Of a stretch of DNA of 64,000 nucleotides, positions 27,318 to 37,616 are shown one piece after another. Both the position numbers and the translations under genes were made by a program. The number at the start of each line of letters is the position of its first letter. The first letter of the stretch is position 1. The notes beneath the pieces are model-generated. The model was given only the letters and a program-made list of their open reading frames with translations. It searched no databases and was not told the origin of the DNA. Source of the DNA: Paraglaciecola mesophila KMM 241. GTDB taxonomy: Bacteria > Pseudomonadota > Gammaproteobacteria > Enterobacterales > Alteromonadaceae. Where the stretch lies: the NCBI RefSeq assembly GCF_000315015.1, contig NZ_BAEP01000007.1, forward strand, positions 91,184-155,183. Direction: 5' to 3'.

Positions 27318-29570
27318 TCAAGACCCTGTATATAAATAGGGGCCAGTCCAGCTGAATTCTTTACCTTTTACCTTAAGCTTGTGTTGTTTGCTTTTAGCCG
27401 CGTCTTTGTTCGCTAAAATAAACAGGCTTCTAACGCCTTTAATACTTTCAATCGATACAGCAGTATATGCGTCATCATCATGCACTATGCTCAGCTCGGC
27501 AATGCTACTGTCAGAATTAACTGACAATTCTGATACGGGGCTGTAGCTGCCATGTGGTTCGACAACGGAAGCAAAAGTGGTATTCCCGCTGCCATTTCTG
27601 CGCAGCATGAAAGCGGCATCTCTGCGTAAATTGAAATCTGGATCATTTGCACCTAACCGAGTCAGTAATAATTCATCAGACTCCTCTGTGGCTGAGGTCA
27701 AAGTGTAGTACTTTCCATCGCCTAACCAAGAAAACTGCGTAGTACTTGAAGATGGCTTACCTTTTCCCTCTAAGTACAGATGTTGATAACCATTTTGCTC
27801 ACCTAACGGTTTGAGGGAGGTAGGGGAGTTATACTCAAAATTGTCGCTCAATACTTGTCCCATGTAGTAAAATGGTAGGTCGTATTGGTTTTTACTGTCA
27901 GATTTAACCTTCATAATATCCAGTAAAAATGGCTTTTCGAAATCTTCGTTTTTAATAATGGCCATTGTACGATGCATTTGGGTACCTGGGTAAGCGTTGC
28001 CCTCTGTTGCACTAACAACTTGCACATCATCCTTTGTGTCATCATAAAAATAGAGGTCAGAGTGATGCTCACTGGCAATTTCGTACTTGCCGCTGAAGTG
28101 CATCTGCTCGTTTATCGACAGGGTGTTATGGGCAATAGTGGTTTTAGCCCAGGTTTTATTCTCTTTTAAATAATTGCCACCGCCTTTCTGACCGATGTTA
28201 ACAAATCGTGCTAGGCCATAATCTTGTAGCACTTCATCGCCACTTTCATAAAGGGAAAATGAAAGTTTGTCGTAATGACCATGACTCAGCCCTTGAGCAG
28301 CATATTTAAAAACTAGGGTTAAGTCTTCATTGCCATGGCGAAGTACACCCACGCCTCCCTGATCACCTTCTTGGCCGTCACGCAAGTTAATAGAATTTTT
28401 CACAAAAGGTTGGGTTTTTCCATCTCGAATCCCCATGGCGACTGCCAAGCCAGACTGGTCAAGCAGCACTTGGTTTTGCTTCTCGGCAATACTTAATAGT
28501 TGCGGATTTTGCTCACCGTATTGATAGGCAATATCAACTGCAGTTACCAACGCAGGCGTGTAGTAAGACATGCCTTTTTGACCATCATTGAGCGGGAAGA
28601 ACTCACCATCTGCGTCGGTTAAATTTAGCAGTGCATCCACGCCCTTAAGCAGCACATTATCTTTGTGTGAAAACACCTTCATTTCAGGTTTAACATGATT
28701 CATGGCTAAACCGAAAATCAGGAAAGGATACATGGCGTAGCGCTGATAATATGGGCCTTCAGTATAGTAACCATCAGGTGAAAAGGGGTCTTCCAAATTC
28801 GCTAAGAACCCAGCTTTTTGACCAGCCATTTTAATAAAGCCGCCGTCATTATCCCGGCCACCCAATTCAAGGCCATCATCTTCGATACCGTATAAGGCTC
28901 TGTCTAGCAGTTCTTCATCGTCCATCACAAGGGCGATCATACCTACAGCGGCGTTCCCCCATGTACTGTGATTGTGCACTCGGTTGTAAAACTGTGGATT
29001 CTCAATGGAGATAAAATCCGCAAAAGGGCGAAACAGATTATTTTCGAGTTTGTCTCGTTCTTGCTCTGAAAGGGTATCGTAAATAGCGTCATAAGCCTGA
29101 GCCATATACACCAGCCAGTTACTGTCATTTAAGCACTGCCAGAATAGTTTACCGCGAGCATATGAGCGTTCTTGTGGATGAACAGGCAAATCTACATACA
29201 TAGTTTCGTATTGAAATAACATATCGCGAATGTATTTTGCGTATTTGTCGTCTTGCAATATTTGATACAGTGCGCCGGCTTTTTGCGCGGTTAAGAAATT
29301 AAGTTTGTGTCTTTGATGGGTGTAGCCACCAGAAAAATCTTTAGGGATGGGGGTATCGATGCCTAAGGCAATTTCAGCATCCACTTCATTCTTTACACTT
29401 TGTACTGAGGCATCAAATAAAGGCACAGCACCTAAGTTTTGTCTAACTTTTTCAATGCCTGATTTGGTCATAATCAGATTTGGATGTTCTTGCGCCTGCG
29501 CCTGCAATGCCAAAGGCGCATTGAGTGCAGCTGCCACCAACAGTAGGGCAGTGATTTTCATTTTCTTCAT
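27318..29570 (-). CDS. PL17 oligoalginate lyase (Alg17C-like)
   Basis: 750-residue exolytic oligoalginate lyase: an N-terminal (alpha/alpha) toroid (about 30-380) and a C-terminal heparinase II/III-like beta domain (about 390-745). Residues N200 and H201 in RVHNHSTWGNAAVGM match the catalytic Asn-His of Saccharophagus Alg17C; the catalytic Tyr is expected in the segment DGYYTEGPYYQRYA at 266-279, and the Zn/His region SHGHYDKLSFSLY follows. A signal peptide (about 1-26) suggests periplasmic action. It releases unsaturated monomer from oligomers delivered by the TonB receptor just upstream on the same strand, 252 bases away. GGAG precedes the ATG. Confidence 0.93.
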   Translation of the reverse strand: MKKMKITALLLVAAALNAPLALQAQAQEHPNLIMTKSGIEKVRQNLGAVPLFDASVQSVKNEVDAEIALGIDTPIPKDFSGGYTHQRHKLNFLTAQKAGALYQILQDDKYAKYIRDMLFQYETMYVDLPVHPQERSYARGKLFWQCLNDSNWLVYMAQAYDAIYDTLSEQERDKLENNLFRPFADFISIENPQFYNRVHNHSTWGNAAVGMIALVMDDEELLDRALYGIEDDGLELGGRDNDGGFIKMAGQKAGFLANLEDPFSPDGYYTEGPYYQRYAMYPFLIFGLAMNHVKPEMKVFSHKDNVLLKGVDALLNLTDADGEFFPLNDGQKGMSYYTPALVTAVDIAYQYGEQNPQLLSIAEKQNQVLLDQSGLAVAMGIRDGKTQPFVKNSINLRDGQEGDQGGVGVLRHGNEDLTLVFKYAAQGLSHGHYDKLSFSLYESGDEVLQDYGLARFVNIGQKGGGNYLKENKTWAKTTIAHNTLSINEQMHFSGKYEIASEHHSDLYFYDDTKDDVQVVSATEGNAYPGTQMHRTMAIIKNEDFEKPFLLDIMKVKSDSKNQYDLPFYYMGQVLSDNFEYNSPTSLKPLGEQNGYQHLYLEGKGKPSSSTTQFSWLGDGKYYTLTSATEESDELLLTRLGANDPDFNLRRDAAFMLRRNGSGNTTFASVVEPHGSYSPVSELSVNSDSSIAELSIVHDDDAYTAVSIESIKGVRSLFILANKDAAKSKQHKLKVKGKEFSWTGPYLYTGS

Positions 29571-29754
29571 CGCTATTTTCTCCGATTAAGTAGATGTTCT
29601 AGGGGGAATAATAGGTTAATTCAGCGGATTAGCGGATGCCTATCCGAGCAGTATTGTGTTTATGTACTTCCTTCACAACCGGATGCTTTATGTTACAACT
29701 GCAAGATCCGAAAAAACGTGTCAAATCGTTGAGTAGTGAATAACAGCTAACCCC

Positions 29755-29785
29755 AGCATTATGCTGGGGTTAGCTTTTTACTTGC
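29755..29785 (-). terminator. Perfect hairpin between TonB receptor and PL17 genes
   Basis: 15-base arms AGCTAACCCCAGCAT / ATGCTGGGGTTAGCT with a single-base loop position. On the minus strand it follows the receptor gene and is followed by GTTATT, a weak T-tract. It may end, attenuate or stabilise the receptor transcript ahead of PL17. Confidence 0.6.
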
Positions 29786-29822
29786 TTATCACTGTTCTTG
29801 TTTGAACTTTCGTTCTAACAAT

Positions 29823-32800
29823 TTAGAAACGATAACTTGCACCAAAGGTAATACGACGATCTGTTATACCCTGAGCACAAAGTAAAGCATCTTCGTTCAC
29901 ACAAGACTGAGTAATATCAGACTCGGTTAAGTTAACGGCTTCAACACCCAAGTTTAATTGATCGTTCACATCATAACTGATACTGGCATTAAGCTGTCCT
30001 CTGTCATGTGTTACAACTGGGAAACCTAACGTTGAGTTCAAGCTTGCGCCCGCTGCAGTATCTTCAGTACGGAACGCTTCACGCCAGGTGTAGCGTACGC
30101 GAGCTGATACACCATACTTTTCATAATACAGAGTAAAGTTGTAGGCATTCTCAGAGAAGTCGAGTAAGCCTCGCTCTGAGGTTACTTTTACGAATTGACT
30201 GTCGTCGTAAACACCGTTTATTGCATTAAATACATCTGTACCTCGAGTAGCTGAAGTATAAAAAGCAGAACCACCATCGAACTCTTGAATGGTGTAGTTA
30301 GCTAAGATACCAAAACCAGAAGCCCAGCCTAAGTCGTCCTCGAAGCTTGAAAGGTCATACTGAAAGGCCATTTCTACGCCAGATTGAGTGGTAGTGGCGG
30401 AGTCATTGAAGAATGTTTCAACATCAACACACAAACCCGTTGTATTTGGGTCGCCTAACACATTAGGTTGAGCCGCAGGGTTATAAATACCACCACCAGA
30501 ACAAGCAGGGTTATTGTCGCGCAAGCCATTTGCATCAAGAGTCGCACTTTCTAAGTTAGTAACAAACAAGTTGGTACGGTCTTTCTTGAAATAACCGATA
30601 CTGACAACCGCAGCTTCTGCAAAATACCACTCAGCTGACAAATCAAAAGAGGTTACTTCTTCTGGCTCTAAGCCCGCATTACCAATTTCAACTGATTGAT
30701 TCTCGTTAGTACCGAATGAAACAGACGTGTTTAAGTCGCCAAAGTTAGGGCGTAGAATATCTTTACCCCAACCAAGACGCAATACGACGTCTTCGGCAAC
30801 ATCTGCAACAAGGTTTAAACGGGGTAGTGTATAACTATAATCGCCTTTGTTTGTTACCGCAGAAACAACACCATTTATCTCGGTGTTACCTATAGATTCA
30901 ATGTCTGTTTCTACATGGCGCACACCGATGTTACCGCGGAGCATTTCATACTCAAAATTAGCTTGTGCATACAGAGCGTGAGTTTTCTCTTCGATGCTAA
31001 AAATCTCAGAAGAGTCAGGTACTAAGTTTGCTAAATCTTGATTACCGCCGTGGGCAATTATGGCCGACTCAAGTATCTCCAAGGTTCCATCTCTATCACT
31101 GAACGCACGGTCTGGGTCGACAATCAAGAAGTTACGGAAAGCTAAATCTCTACCATCGGCATCACCAAAGTGATCAGGCCCTGCGACCAATAACTCTGAA
31201 AATAATGAACCATTTGGACTGTCGACCAGTTTACTAAAGCCACCGATACGGTCAGAGATACTCACGGAACTGTGTTCAGTTTTATTATAGCGATAACCAA
31301 AATCAACAGAGGTAACAATGGAGTCATCTATGAAATAAGTAAAATCGGTACGAAAAGCATCTTCTGAATTTTCAGTTGTACTGCGCGTCAAATCGACTTG
31401 ATCCAGCACCACGTTATTGGGATCTAACAAATCAGCCACAGTGGGCGCAAATGGTGAAGCGAAATCTATACCAAACGCCAAGGAGTCACCGGTTAAGTCA
31501 TATATGAACGGTACACTATTGTCATTACTGGTGTCTGCGGTGGGGTTACCGTCTTCATCAAGGTTATCCAGCGGTGTAAGCGGATTCGGGTTTATAAAGT
31601 TTAACTGGGTATTTAATGAAGGGGTTTCTGTATCAGAGCTTGCGCTTGAAAACTCAAAACTTGCGAACAAGTTTTCACCCTGCCACTCACCACCTAATCT
31701 AAATATTTCAGTGTCTGTGATCCGCGCGCCTGTATCACTGTTAAAGCGAAGGTTTGGATCGTCATCATCAACACCCAAGTTAGGCTGAATTGTGCCTCTC
31801 ACTGCGGCTTGAATGCTGCCTAAGTTCACACCATCAAGAGAGCCAAAATTAACGGTTTCAAACTCAGTTGGTAAACTATGATTTAGTACACTGCCAACAC
31901 CAGATGCTTGTACGCGTGTACTATCTTGACGACGCTCTTGGTCAGTAATAACCGCATCGAAGAAAAATTTCATGTTGTCGTTCGGCGCAAATTCAAACGT
32001 CGTTGCAATATTGGTTGTTTCGTATTCGAAGTTTTCCAATTCTTGATTCAAAAATTGAATGCCAAGGAAATCAAATGATTGGGCTATAGGTCTGTCTGTT
32101 GCTTGATCCTCCAACTCCCCGCTTCGAATAACATCTGCATTCACATTTTCAACTAAGCTGCCATCACGGTCGAGGCGCGGACGAAATGAGGTAGCTTCTT
32201 GTTTGGTATAACTACCGCTGATTACAAAACCAAATCTACCGGAATCAAGCTCCCAGTTATCCCCGTATGCACCTGAAACCCTTGGCTGCACACCGTCAGT
32301 TGTTAGGCTGCTGTCTTCACCTTGCAAGCGAATAGAACCTAGCGTTTCTGTTAATTCCAGTGGGCGGATAGTACGTAAGTTGATCGTACCACCGATTGAA
32401 CCTTCGGTTGTTTTTGCTTCCGGCGCCTTCGTTATTTCTACACCTGCAATAATAGCAGCTGATAAATCTTCAAAATTCATTCCGCTACGTCCAGTACCTG
32501 AGCCAACGGTAGATGCACCGTTAATTTCGACTCGGTTAGCATTGCTGCCTCGAATCTGCACTCCGGTACCTATACCTGCGGTTCTGGTAATTTGAATACC
32601 TGTTACGTTTTCCAGTACCTCAGCCAAGTTTTGGTCTGGTAACTTGCCGATGTCTACTGCTTCAATGACTTCGATCAGGTTATTTGTTTCACGCTTTTCT
32701 AGAAGAGCACTCGTAAGTGAACTACGTATACCTGATACAGCAATGACTTCGACGTCCCCCTCTTCAACTGGCTGAGCCTCTTGAGCAAGAGCGGATGAAG

Positions 32801-32861
32801 CGAAACTTAACGAAGTAGCTGATAACACCGCTAAGGTAATTTTAGATAGTTTGTGTCCCAT
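29823..32861 (-). CDS. TonB-dependent receptor (alginate oligosaccharide uptake)
   Basis: 1012-residue outer-membrane receptor of the large carbohydrate-type group (TIGR01782-like). Signal peptide about 1-26 (SSALA-QEA), TonB-box-like EVIAVSGIRSS near 38-48, plug domain about 55-190 (NLAEVLENVTGIQITR, RGSNANRVEINGAS) and a C-terminal 22-strand barrel ending in FGASYRF. Followed on the same strand by PL17, so oligoalginate is the probable cargo. Promoter-proximal candidate operator TTGGTAAGGCCAA lies at 33057-33069. GGAG precedes the ATG. Confidence 0.9.
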   Translation of the reverse strand: MGHKLSKITLAVLSATSLSFASSALAQEAQPVEEGDVEVIAVSGIRSSLTSALLEKRETNNLIEVIEAVDIGKLPDQNLAEVLENVTGIQITRTAGIGTGVQIRGSNANRVEINGASTVGSGTGRSGMNFEDLSAAIIAGVEITKAPEAKTTEGSIGGTINLRTIRPLELTETLGSIRLQGEDSSLTTDGVQPRVSGAYGDNWELDSGRFGFVISGSYTKQEATSFRPRLDRDGSLVENVNADVIRSGELEDQATDRPIAQSFDFLGIQFLNQELENFEYETTNIATTFEFAPNDNMKFFFDAVITDQERRQDSTRVQASGVGSVLNHSLPTEFETVNFGSLDGVNLGSIQAAVRGTIQPNLGVDDDDPNLRFNSDTGARITDTEIFRLGGEWQGENLFASFEFSSASSDTETPSLNTQLNFINPNPLTPLDNLDEDGNPTADTSNDNSVPFIYDLTGDSLAFGIDFASPFAPTVADLLDPNNVVLDQVDLTRSTTENSEDAFRTDFTYFIDDSIVTSVDFGYRYNKTEHSSVSISDRIGGFSKLVDSPNGSLFSELLVAGPDHFGDADGRDLAFRNFLIVDPDRAFSDRDGTLEILESAIIAHGGNQDLANLVPDSSEIFSIEEKTHALYAQANFEYEMLRGNIGVRHVETDIESIGNTEINGVVSAVTNKGDYSYTLPRLNLVADVAEDVVLRLGWGKDILRPNFGDLNTSVSFGTNENQSVEIGNAGLEPEEVTSFDLSAEWYFAEAAVVSIGYFKKDRTNLFVTNLESATLDANGLRDNNPACSGGGIYNPAAQPNVLGDPNTTGLCVDVETFFNDSATTTQSGVEMAFQYDLSSFEDDLGWASGFGILANYTIQEFDGGSAFYTSATRGTDVFNAINGVYDDSQFVKVTSERGLLDFSENAYNFTLYYEKYGVSARVRYTWREAFRTEDTAAGASLNSTLGFPVVTHDRGQLNASISYDVNDQLNLGVEAVNLTESDITQSCVNEDALLCAQGITDRRITFGASYRF

Positions 32862-33524
32862 TTGTGTCTCCTAGTGCAGCGAATAAAGGATTGAGTGGAC
32901 CCTTTTACACCACATTGTTAATTTTTAGCTTTTGCACCTTGCAACATCAAGATTACATAAGGCCTGCAAAACGCTAACAAGGTTGTTACAAAAGTATTCC
33001 ATAAAAACAAATTGGTCAACCCTTAATCATGTATGTAAGACTAAAGTAGGTTTAGTTTGGTAAGGCCAATATGTTCAAATATATATTACCTGTTAACATG
33101 ACTAGTTAAGGTTGTAGTTGTTATTCAATATAAATCAATGGCTTATATTGATTTCGGTAGTGAGCATTAATTCTTAATTTAAGGAAAGAGTAGGGTAAAT
33201 CCGAGCTATTTAATTTTTGGTTATATCCTATGCACTAGACATTAATTTTGAGATGGTCATAATGGTTTTGTTAACATTTGAGTTTGTGTTGGTCTTATTG
33301 GTAATAATATTAAGTTCCAGTAAATTATAGTCACAGGATCGTTTTGGGGTGAATTTTTTACCGACTCTTTGTCTGCCGATTAAGTATTTCGCGCAAAGAG
33401 GGCGAAAGTTATGAAAGTGATACAGAACTCTATCTGAAGTGAGTCTTTGAGAGAGCGAGCACTCAAGCGTCTAAGTTAGGTGCTTTTTACGCTAAGACCA
33501 TCTAATGCAATCTGAGAATGAGAA
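32862..33524. promoter_or_regulatory. Divergent regulatory region, receptor gene and uxuB operon
   Basis: 663 bases without a gene. Contains the dyad TTGGTAAGGCCAA (33057-33069), a half site ATTGGTC at 33011, and ATTGGTAAT at 33297-33305, the last one lying 220 bases upstream of uxuB. These match the boxes near the GntR regulator. AT-rich tracts that could hold promoters for both directions are present but no clear -35/-10 pair was assigned. Confidence 0.5.
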
Positions 33525-33527
33525 TTG

Positions 33528-34985
33528 ATGAATATAGAACGACTAAGTATTTCTTCCATGCTAAATGTGGCTGACAACGTTAAGCAGCCTCACTATGCGT
33601 TAGGTACTATTTTACCCTGCATTGTCCACTTTGGCGCAGGTAATTTCCATCGAGCTCACCAAGCCGCATATTGCGATGCACTGCTTAACCAAGGTGAAAC
33701 TCGCTGGGGAATTACAGGTGTCTCTCTTCGCTCGCCAGGAATGCGTGACAACCTTGCCCCCCAGAACTATTTATATACGCTAGCGATTTTAGGTGAAAAA
33801 GAGACTCGTTTTCGTGTCATCGGCGCCATTCAAAATCTGTTGGTAGGGCCTGAAAATCCTCAAGCGGTAATTGATTTATTGGCGAGTGAACCAACCCAGT
33901 TGGTTACGACTACTATTACCGAAAAAGGCTATTACCTTAAAAATGGTGTTATTGATCCTGATAGTACCGATATAGCCAACGACCTAGCATCGCTTGCTTC
34001 ACCTAAAACTACCTATGGTTATTTAGCCGCAGGCTTAATTAAAAGGGCCTCCCGAGGGGATGGACCAATAACGGTAATGTGTTGCGACAACATGAATGCG
34101 GGTGGTGAGCGCCTGCGGGATGGGGTGCATATGTTACTGGCTAAGCACAGCCCAGACACTGTCAATTGGGTAAAAAAGAATGTCGCTTTTAGTGCGTCGA
34201 TGGTAGATAGAGTCACCCCAGCAACAGATGAACTATTGAAAAGCGACGTTGCGAAAGAGCTTGGTGTTAGGGACGCCGCTCCGGTTGCCACAGAGCCATT
34301 CACTCAGTGGATTATCGAAGATAATTTTGCAGGTGACCGCCCGCCATTTGATATGGTGGGTGCGCTTTTTGTAGACGATATAGCGCCTTTTGAACGGGTT
34401 AAATTACGCTTCCTCAATGCAGGCCATTCCATGCTTGCAGCGCTTGGGTATTTAGCTGGGGATCGCTTCATCCATGAAGCGCTTAAACGCCCAATATTTG
34501 CTCGATTTACCGAGCAAGCACTCAAACTAAATGTGATGCCAGTGACCGCTGTGCCAGATGGCCTTATAGCCGAGCACTATATAGCCCAGGTATTCGCTCG
34601 TTTTCGAAATGGCAACCTTCCCTATGCAGCTTTACAGGTGGCTACGGATAGCTCACAAAAAATCCAACAACGTTGGTTTCCGAGTATCGATGATGCGCTC
34701 AAGCAAAGCGGTGATACCAACTATTTAGCTTTCGCGGTGGCGACATGGGTATGTTTTATCCATAAGGCATTGGTGAGAGGCGACCTTAACGATCCGTTAA
34801 TTGGTGAGTTCATAAGTTGTTCATCAACCGGTGCTTCGTCCGACGTTTTGGCATTTCTTACCTTGGCTGGAGCGAACAAGTTTAGCTTTTTTAGCCACAT
34901 GGGCTTTATGGCGTCAGTACACGAATACCATGACTATATAAATGACATGGGTGTCGAACAAGCAATCGAGCATTGTTTCGAATAA
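33528..34985 (+). CDS. uxuB: Fructuronate reductase / mannonate oxidoreductase (UxuB, mannitol dehydrogenase family)
   Basis: 485-residue polyol/aldonate dehydrogenase, the same length as E. coli UxuB. The N-terminal domain contains HFGAGNFHRAHQA with the family's dinucleotide loop; the C-terminal domain holds the conserved KLRFLNAGHSMLAALGYLAG with the catalytic Lys and His. It would reduce D-fructuronate to D-mannonate with NADH (or act on a related pair such as tagaturonate). It is followed 42 bases later by uxuA, so the two steps are likely co-expressed. The ATG at 33528 is preferred over the TTG one codon earlier. Confidence 0.85.
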   Translation: MNIERLSISSMLNVADNVKQPHYALGTILPCIVHFGAGNFHRAHQAAYCDALLNQGETRWGITGVSLRSPGMRDNLAPQNYLYTLAILGEKETRFRVIGAIQNLLVGPENPQAVIDLLASEPTQLVTTTITEKGYYLKNGVIDPDSTDIANDLASLASPKTTYGYLAAGLIKRASRGDGPITVMCCDNMNAGGERLRDGVHMLLAKHSPDTVNWVKKNVAFSASMVDRVTPATDELLKSDVAKELGVRDAAPVATEPFTQWIIEDNFAGDRPPFDMVGALFVDDIAPFERVKLRFLNAGHSMLAALGYLAGDRFIHEALKRPIFARFTEQALKLNVMPVTAVPDGLIAEHYIAQVFARFRNGNLPYAALQVATDSSQKIQQRWFPSIDDALKQSGDTNYLAFAVATWVCFIHKALVRGDLNDPLIGEFISCSSTGASSDVLAFLTLAGANKFSFFSHMGFMASVHEYHDYINDMGVEQAIEHCFE

Positions 34986-35027
34986 TAAACTTAACAACCA
35001 TTTTAAATTACTTAACTGAGAACAATT

Positions 35028-36227
35028 ATGCGTGAATCCTGGAGATGGTTTGGGCCGAATGACCCCGTCACCATAGACGAAATAAGACAAACCGGCGCCA
35101 CAGATGTCGTTAGTGCGCTTCATACCGTTCCTACCGGTGAGGTTTGGAGCATCGAGGCTATACATCAGCATCAAGCCTTGATTGAAGAATGCGAGCAAGG
35201 GCTAGCACCGTTAAAGTGGAGTGTGGTTGAAAGTATCCCCGTCCATGAAGACATCAAGTTGGCGCGACCAGGTCATGAAAAATACATAGAAAACTGGATC
35301 CTCTCCATGGAGAATTTGGCAAAGTGCGGTATTAAAACTATCTGCTACAACTTTATGCCAGTTATTGATTGGACTCGTACCGATCTTAATTTCAAGTTGC
35401 CATCAGGTGCTTACGCTCTGCGTTTTGATCAGAAAAAATTTGCCGCTTTCGATTTGTTTATTTTAAAGCGCGAAAACGCACAAACTGAATACAGTACAGA
35501 AGAGTTAAACGAAGCTAAGCGCGTTTTTGATGAAATGTCAGAGCAAGAGAAAACCAAACTGACCAATAACATTATCGCGGGTTTACCGGGGCGAATGACT
35601 GACAGTTATGGAATAGACGATTTTCGCGCCATGCTTGCCAATTACAAAGACGTTAGCAGTGATGTGCTTCGCAGCCATTTGTTTGCGTTTCTATCTAAAG
35701 TACTGCCTCGGGCTGAAGCCATGGGCGTTAAGCTTGCCATTCACCCAGACGATCCCCCTCGTGACATGCTAGGCCTGCCTCGGATCATTTGTACTGCTGA
35801 TGATTTAGAGTTGTTGTTTGCGGCGCTGCCTAGTGAATCAAACGGCATAACCTTGTGTGTGGGTACCTACAGCAGCCGACCTGATAATGATTTACCTGCA
35901 ATGGCTAAACAGTTTGGCCCGCGTATTCACTTTTCACATTTACGTGGTGTGAGTCGTGATCCCGGTGAACAGCGTTCGTTTTATGAAGCCAGTCATCTGG
36001 ATAGCGATATTGACATGGTGCAGGTCGTTAAAGAGTTGCTGAATGAAGAAACGCGTCGTTCAAAAGAAAGTGCTAACAGCTTAGGCATTTTCATTCGCCC
36101 AGATCACGGTCACCAAATGATGGGAGATATAGGCAAAGCCGTTAACCCTGGATATTCAGGCATTGGCCGGATGAAAGGTTTAGCTGAAGTGCGCGGCGTT
36201 ATTCGTGCTTTGTCAGCTTTGAAATAA
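35028..36227 (+). CDS. uxuA: Mannonate dehydratase
   Basis: 399-residue UxuA, a TIM-barrel dehydratase converting D-mannonate to 2-keto-3-deoxygluconate. Signature stretches: MRESWRWFGPNDPV at the start, TICYNFMPVIDWTRTDL (about 105-121), GLPGRMTDSYG, LAIHPDDPPRDMLGLPRI (near 240) and FIRPDHGHQMMGD close to the end. GAGAAC precedes the ATG. KDG made here would enter the pathway of the kdgK gene in the same region. Confidence 0.95.
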   Translation: MRESWRWFGPNDPVTIDEIRQTGATDVVSALHTVPTGEVWSIEAIHQHQALIEECEQGLAPLKWSVVESIPVHEDIKLARPGHEKYIENWILSMENLAKCGIKTICYNFMPVIDWTRTDLNFKLPSGAYALRFDQKKFAAFDLFILKRENAQTEYSTEELNEAKRVFDEMSEQEKTKLTNNIIAGLPGRMTDSYGIDDFRAMLANYKDVSSDVLRSHLFAFLSKVLPRAEAMGVKLAIHPDDPPRDMLGLPRIICTADDLELLFAALPSESNGITLCVGTYSSRPDNDLPAMAKQFGPRIHFSHLRGVSRDPGEQRSFYEASHLDSDIDMVQVVKELLNEETRRSKESANSLGIFIRPDHGHQMMGDIGKAVNPGYSGIGRMKGLAEVRGVIRALSALK

Positions 36228-36246
36228 GGAGTTTACAGAATTGGTA

Positions 36247-36317
36247 GATGCACGCATTGACAGTGCATCAGCAAAAAAGACGAATTATGTCGGTCGTGGT
36301 AAAGATTAAATTCGTCT
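36247..36317 (+). promoter_or_regulatory. Two tandem hairpins in the uxuA-transporter gap
   Basis: Within the 135-base gap are GATGCAC / GTGCATC (36247-36269) and AGACGAATT / AATTCGTCT (36278-36317), the second followed by CTTTT. Together they could form an attenuator or an mRNA processing site that sets the ratio of enzyme to transporter. Confidence 0.5.
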
Positions 36318-36362
36318 CTTTTAATCGTCCCCTAATAATAATACCAAACGGTACGAACTAAT

Positions 36363-37604
36363 ATGAGCAACATAAAGACGTTTTTTAAATCACTACTGCC
36401 CGGCATATTTTTGTTTGGGTTTACTGTGGGCACGGGCAGCGTGACCGCCATGGCAAAAGCAGGGGCTGATTATGGCATGTCTCTTTTGTGGACCATCTCC
36501 ATCTCCTGCGCCATCACCTACTTTCTAATTCAGCTGTTTGGCAAGTTTACCCTCGTCACCGGTTTAACTGCATTGCAGTCCTTCAAAAGACATATACACC
36601 CAGCGGTCAGTATTTTCTTTATTGTGGCCCTTACCACGCAAATTTGCGGAAGTGTGATAGGCGTAATGGGTATTCTTGCCGACGTGTGTTACGAATGGTC
36701 AAAGAACTTTGTTGAAGGGGGGGTATCCCAGCTGTACTTTGCACTGTTTTTTATCGCTTTTGTGTACGTGATTTTTCTAATCGGTAAAACGGAAGTATTC
36801 GAAAAGGTATTGGCTCTGTTCGTAGGCATCATGGCGTTATGCTTTTTGATTAACTTCGCGATTTTAATGCCACCCGCAATGGAAATATTCCAAGGAATGG
36901 TGCCAAACGTACCGGATACAGCGCCCGGCAAAAGTTCATTTTTGGTTATTGCCTCTATGGTGGGTACCACTGTTTTCTCAGGACTGTTTATACTGCGCAC
37001 CATTCTGGTAAAAGAAGCGGGTTGGACCATGGCTGATTTGAAAACTCAAAACCGCGATGCGCTGTTCTCAGCTTTTTTAATGTTTATTGTAAGCACATCA
37101 ATAATGGCAGCGGCAGCAGGCTCTTTGTATATACAAGGGATCACCTTGGTCCATGTAACCCAAATGATCAATCTTCTTGAGCCTTTAGCGGGTTCTGCAG
37201 CGGTAGCGATATTCACCATTGGTTTGATTGCGGCAGGTGTATCGTCGCAGTTTCCTAACGTCGCTTTACTGCCGTGGTTGTTAGATGACTTTCACGAACG
37301 TAAGCCTAATTTGAAAAGACCAAGCTATCGCATTATGGCGCTTATCATCTCTTGCTTAGGGTTAATTGTGCCGATTTTTAACGCAAAGCCAATTGCGGTG
37401 ATGGTCAGCTCTCAAGCATTTGGGGCCTTGGTGTTACCGGCGACCGTTGGTTGTATTTTCTACATCGGTAATAAGAAAGCACTAATGGGGAAACATAAGT
37501 TTTCCATTATCACCAATATCTTGTTATCGCTAATATTTATCTTTGCGCTAGTGATGAGTTACATGAGCTACAACGGCATTCTTTCTACTTTACGAGCGAT
37601 GTAA
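36363..37604 (+). CDS. Nramp-related transporter lacking the metal-binding motifs
   Basis: 413-residue membrane protein of the Nramp fold (about 11 helices). The TM1 position where Nramps have the metal-binding DPGN reads TVGTGSV (residues 21-27), and the TM6 position where they have MPH reads VGTTVFSGLF (200-209). Without those ligands transport of Mn or Fe is doubtful. It sits third in an operon with mannonate and fructuronate enzymes, so a sugar acid or a co-transported ion is a plausible cargo (inference). A colinear relative with TIGTGSV lies at 40583-41821. The ribosome site before the ATG is weak. Confidence 0.75.
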   Translation: MSNIKTFFKSLLPGIFLFGFTVGTGSVTAMAKAGADYGMSLLWTISISCAITYFLIQLFGKFTLVTGLTALQSFKRHIHPAVSIFFIVALTTQICGSVIGVMGILADVCYEWSKNFVEGGVSQLYFALFFIAFVYVIFLIGKTEVFEKVLALFVGIMALCFLINFAILMPPAMEIFQGMVPNVPDTAPGKSSFLVIASMVGTTVFSGLFILRTILVKEAGWTMADLKTQNRDALFSAFLMFIVSTSIMAAAAGSLYIQGITLVHVTQMINLLEPLAGSAAVAIFTIGLIAAGVSSQFPNVALLPWLLDDFHERKPNLKRPSYRIMALIISCLGLIVPIFNAKPIAVMVSSQAFGALVLPATVGCIFYIGNKKALMGKHKFSIITNILLSLIFIFALVMSYMSYNGILSTLRAM

Positions 37605-37616
37605 TTGTACATCGCT
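37595..37616 (+). promoter_or_regulatory. Hairpin spanning the stop codon of the transporter gene
   Basis: Perfect 9-base arms AGCGATGTA / TACATCGCT with loop ATTG, containing the TAA stop; no T-run follows, so it is more likely an mRNA-stability or attenuation element before the isomerase gene than a terminator. Confidence 0.45.
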
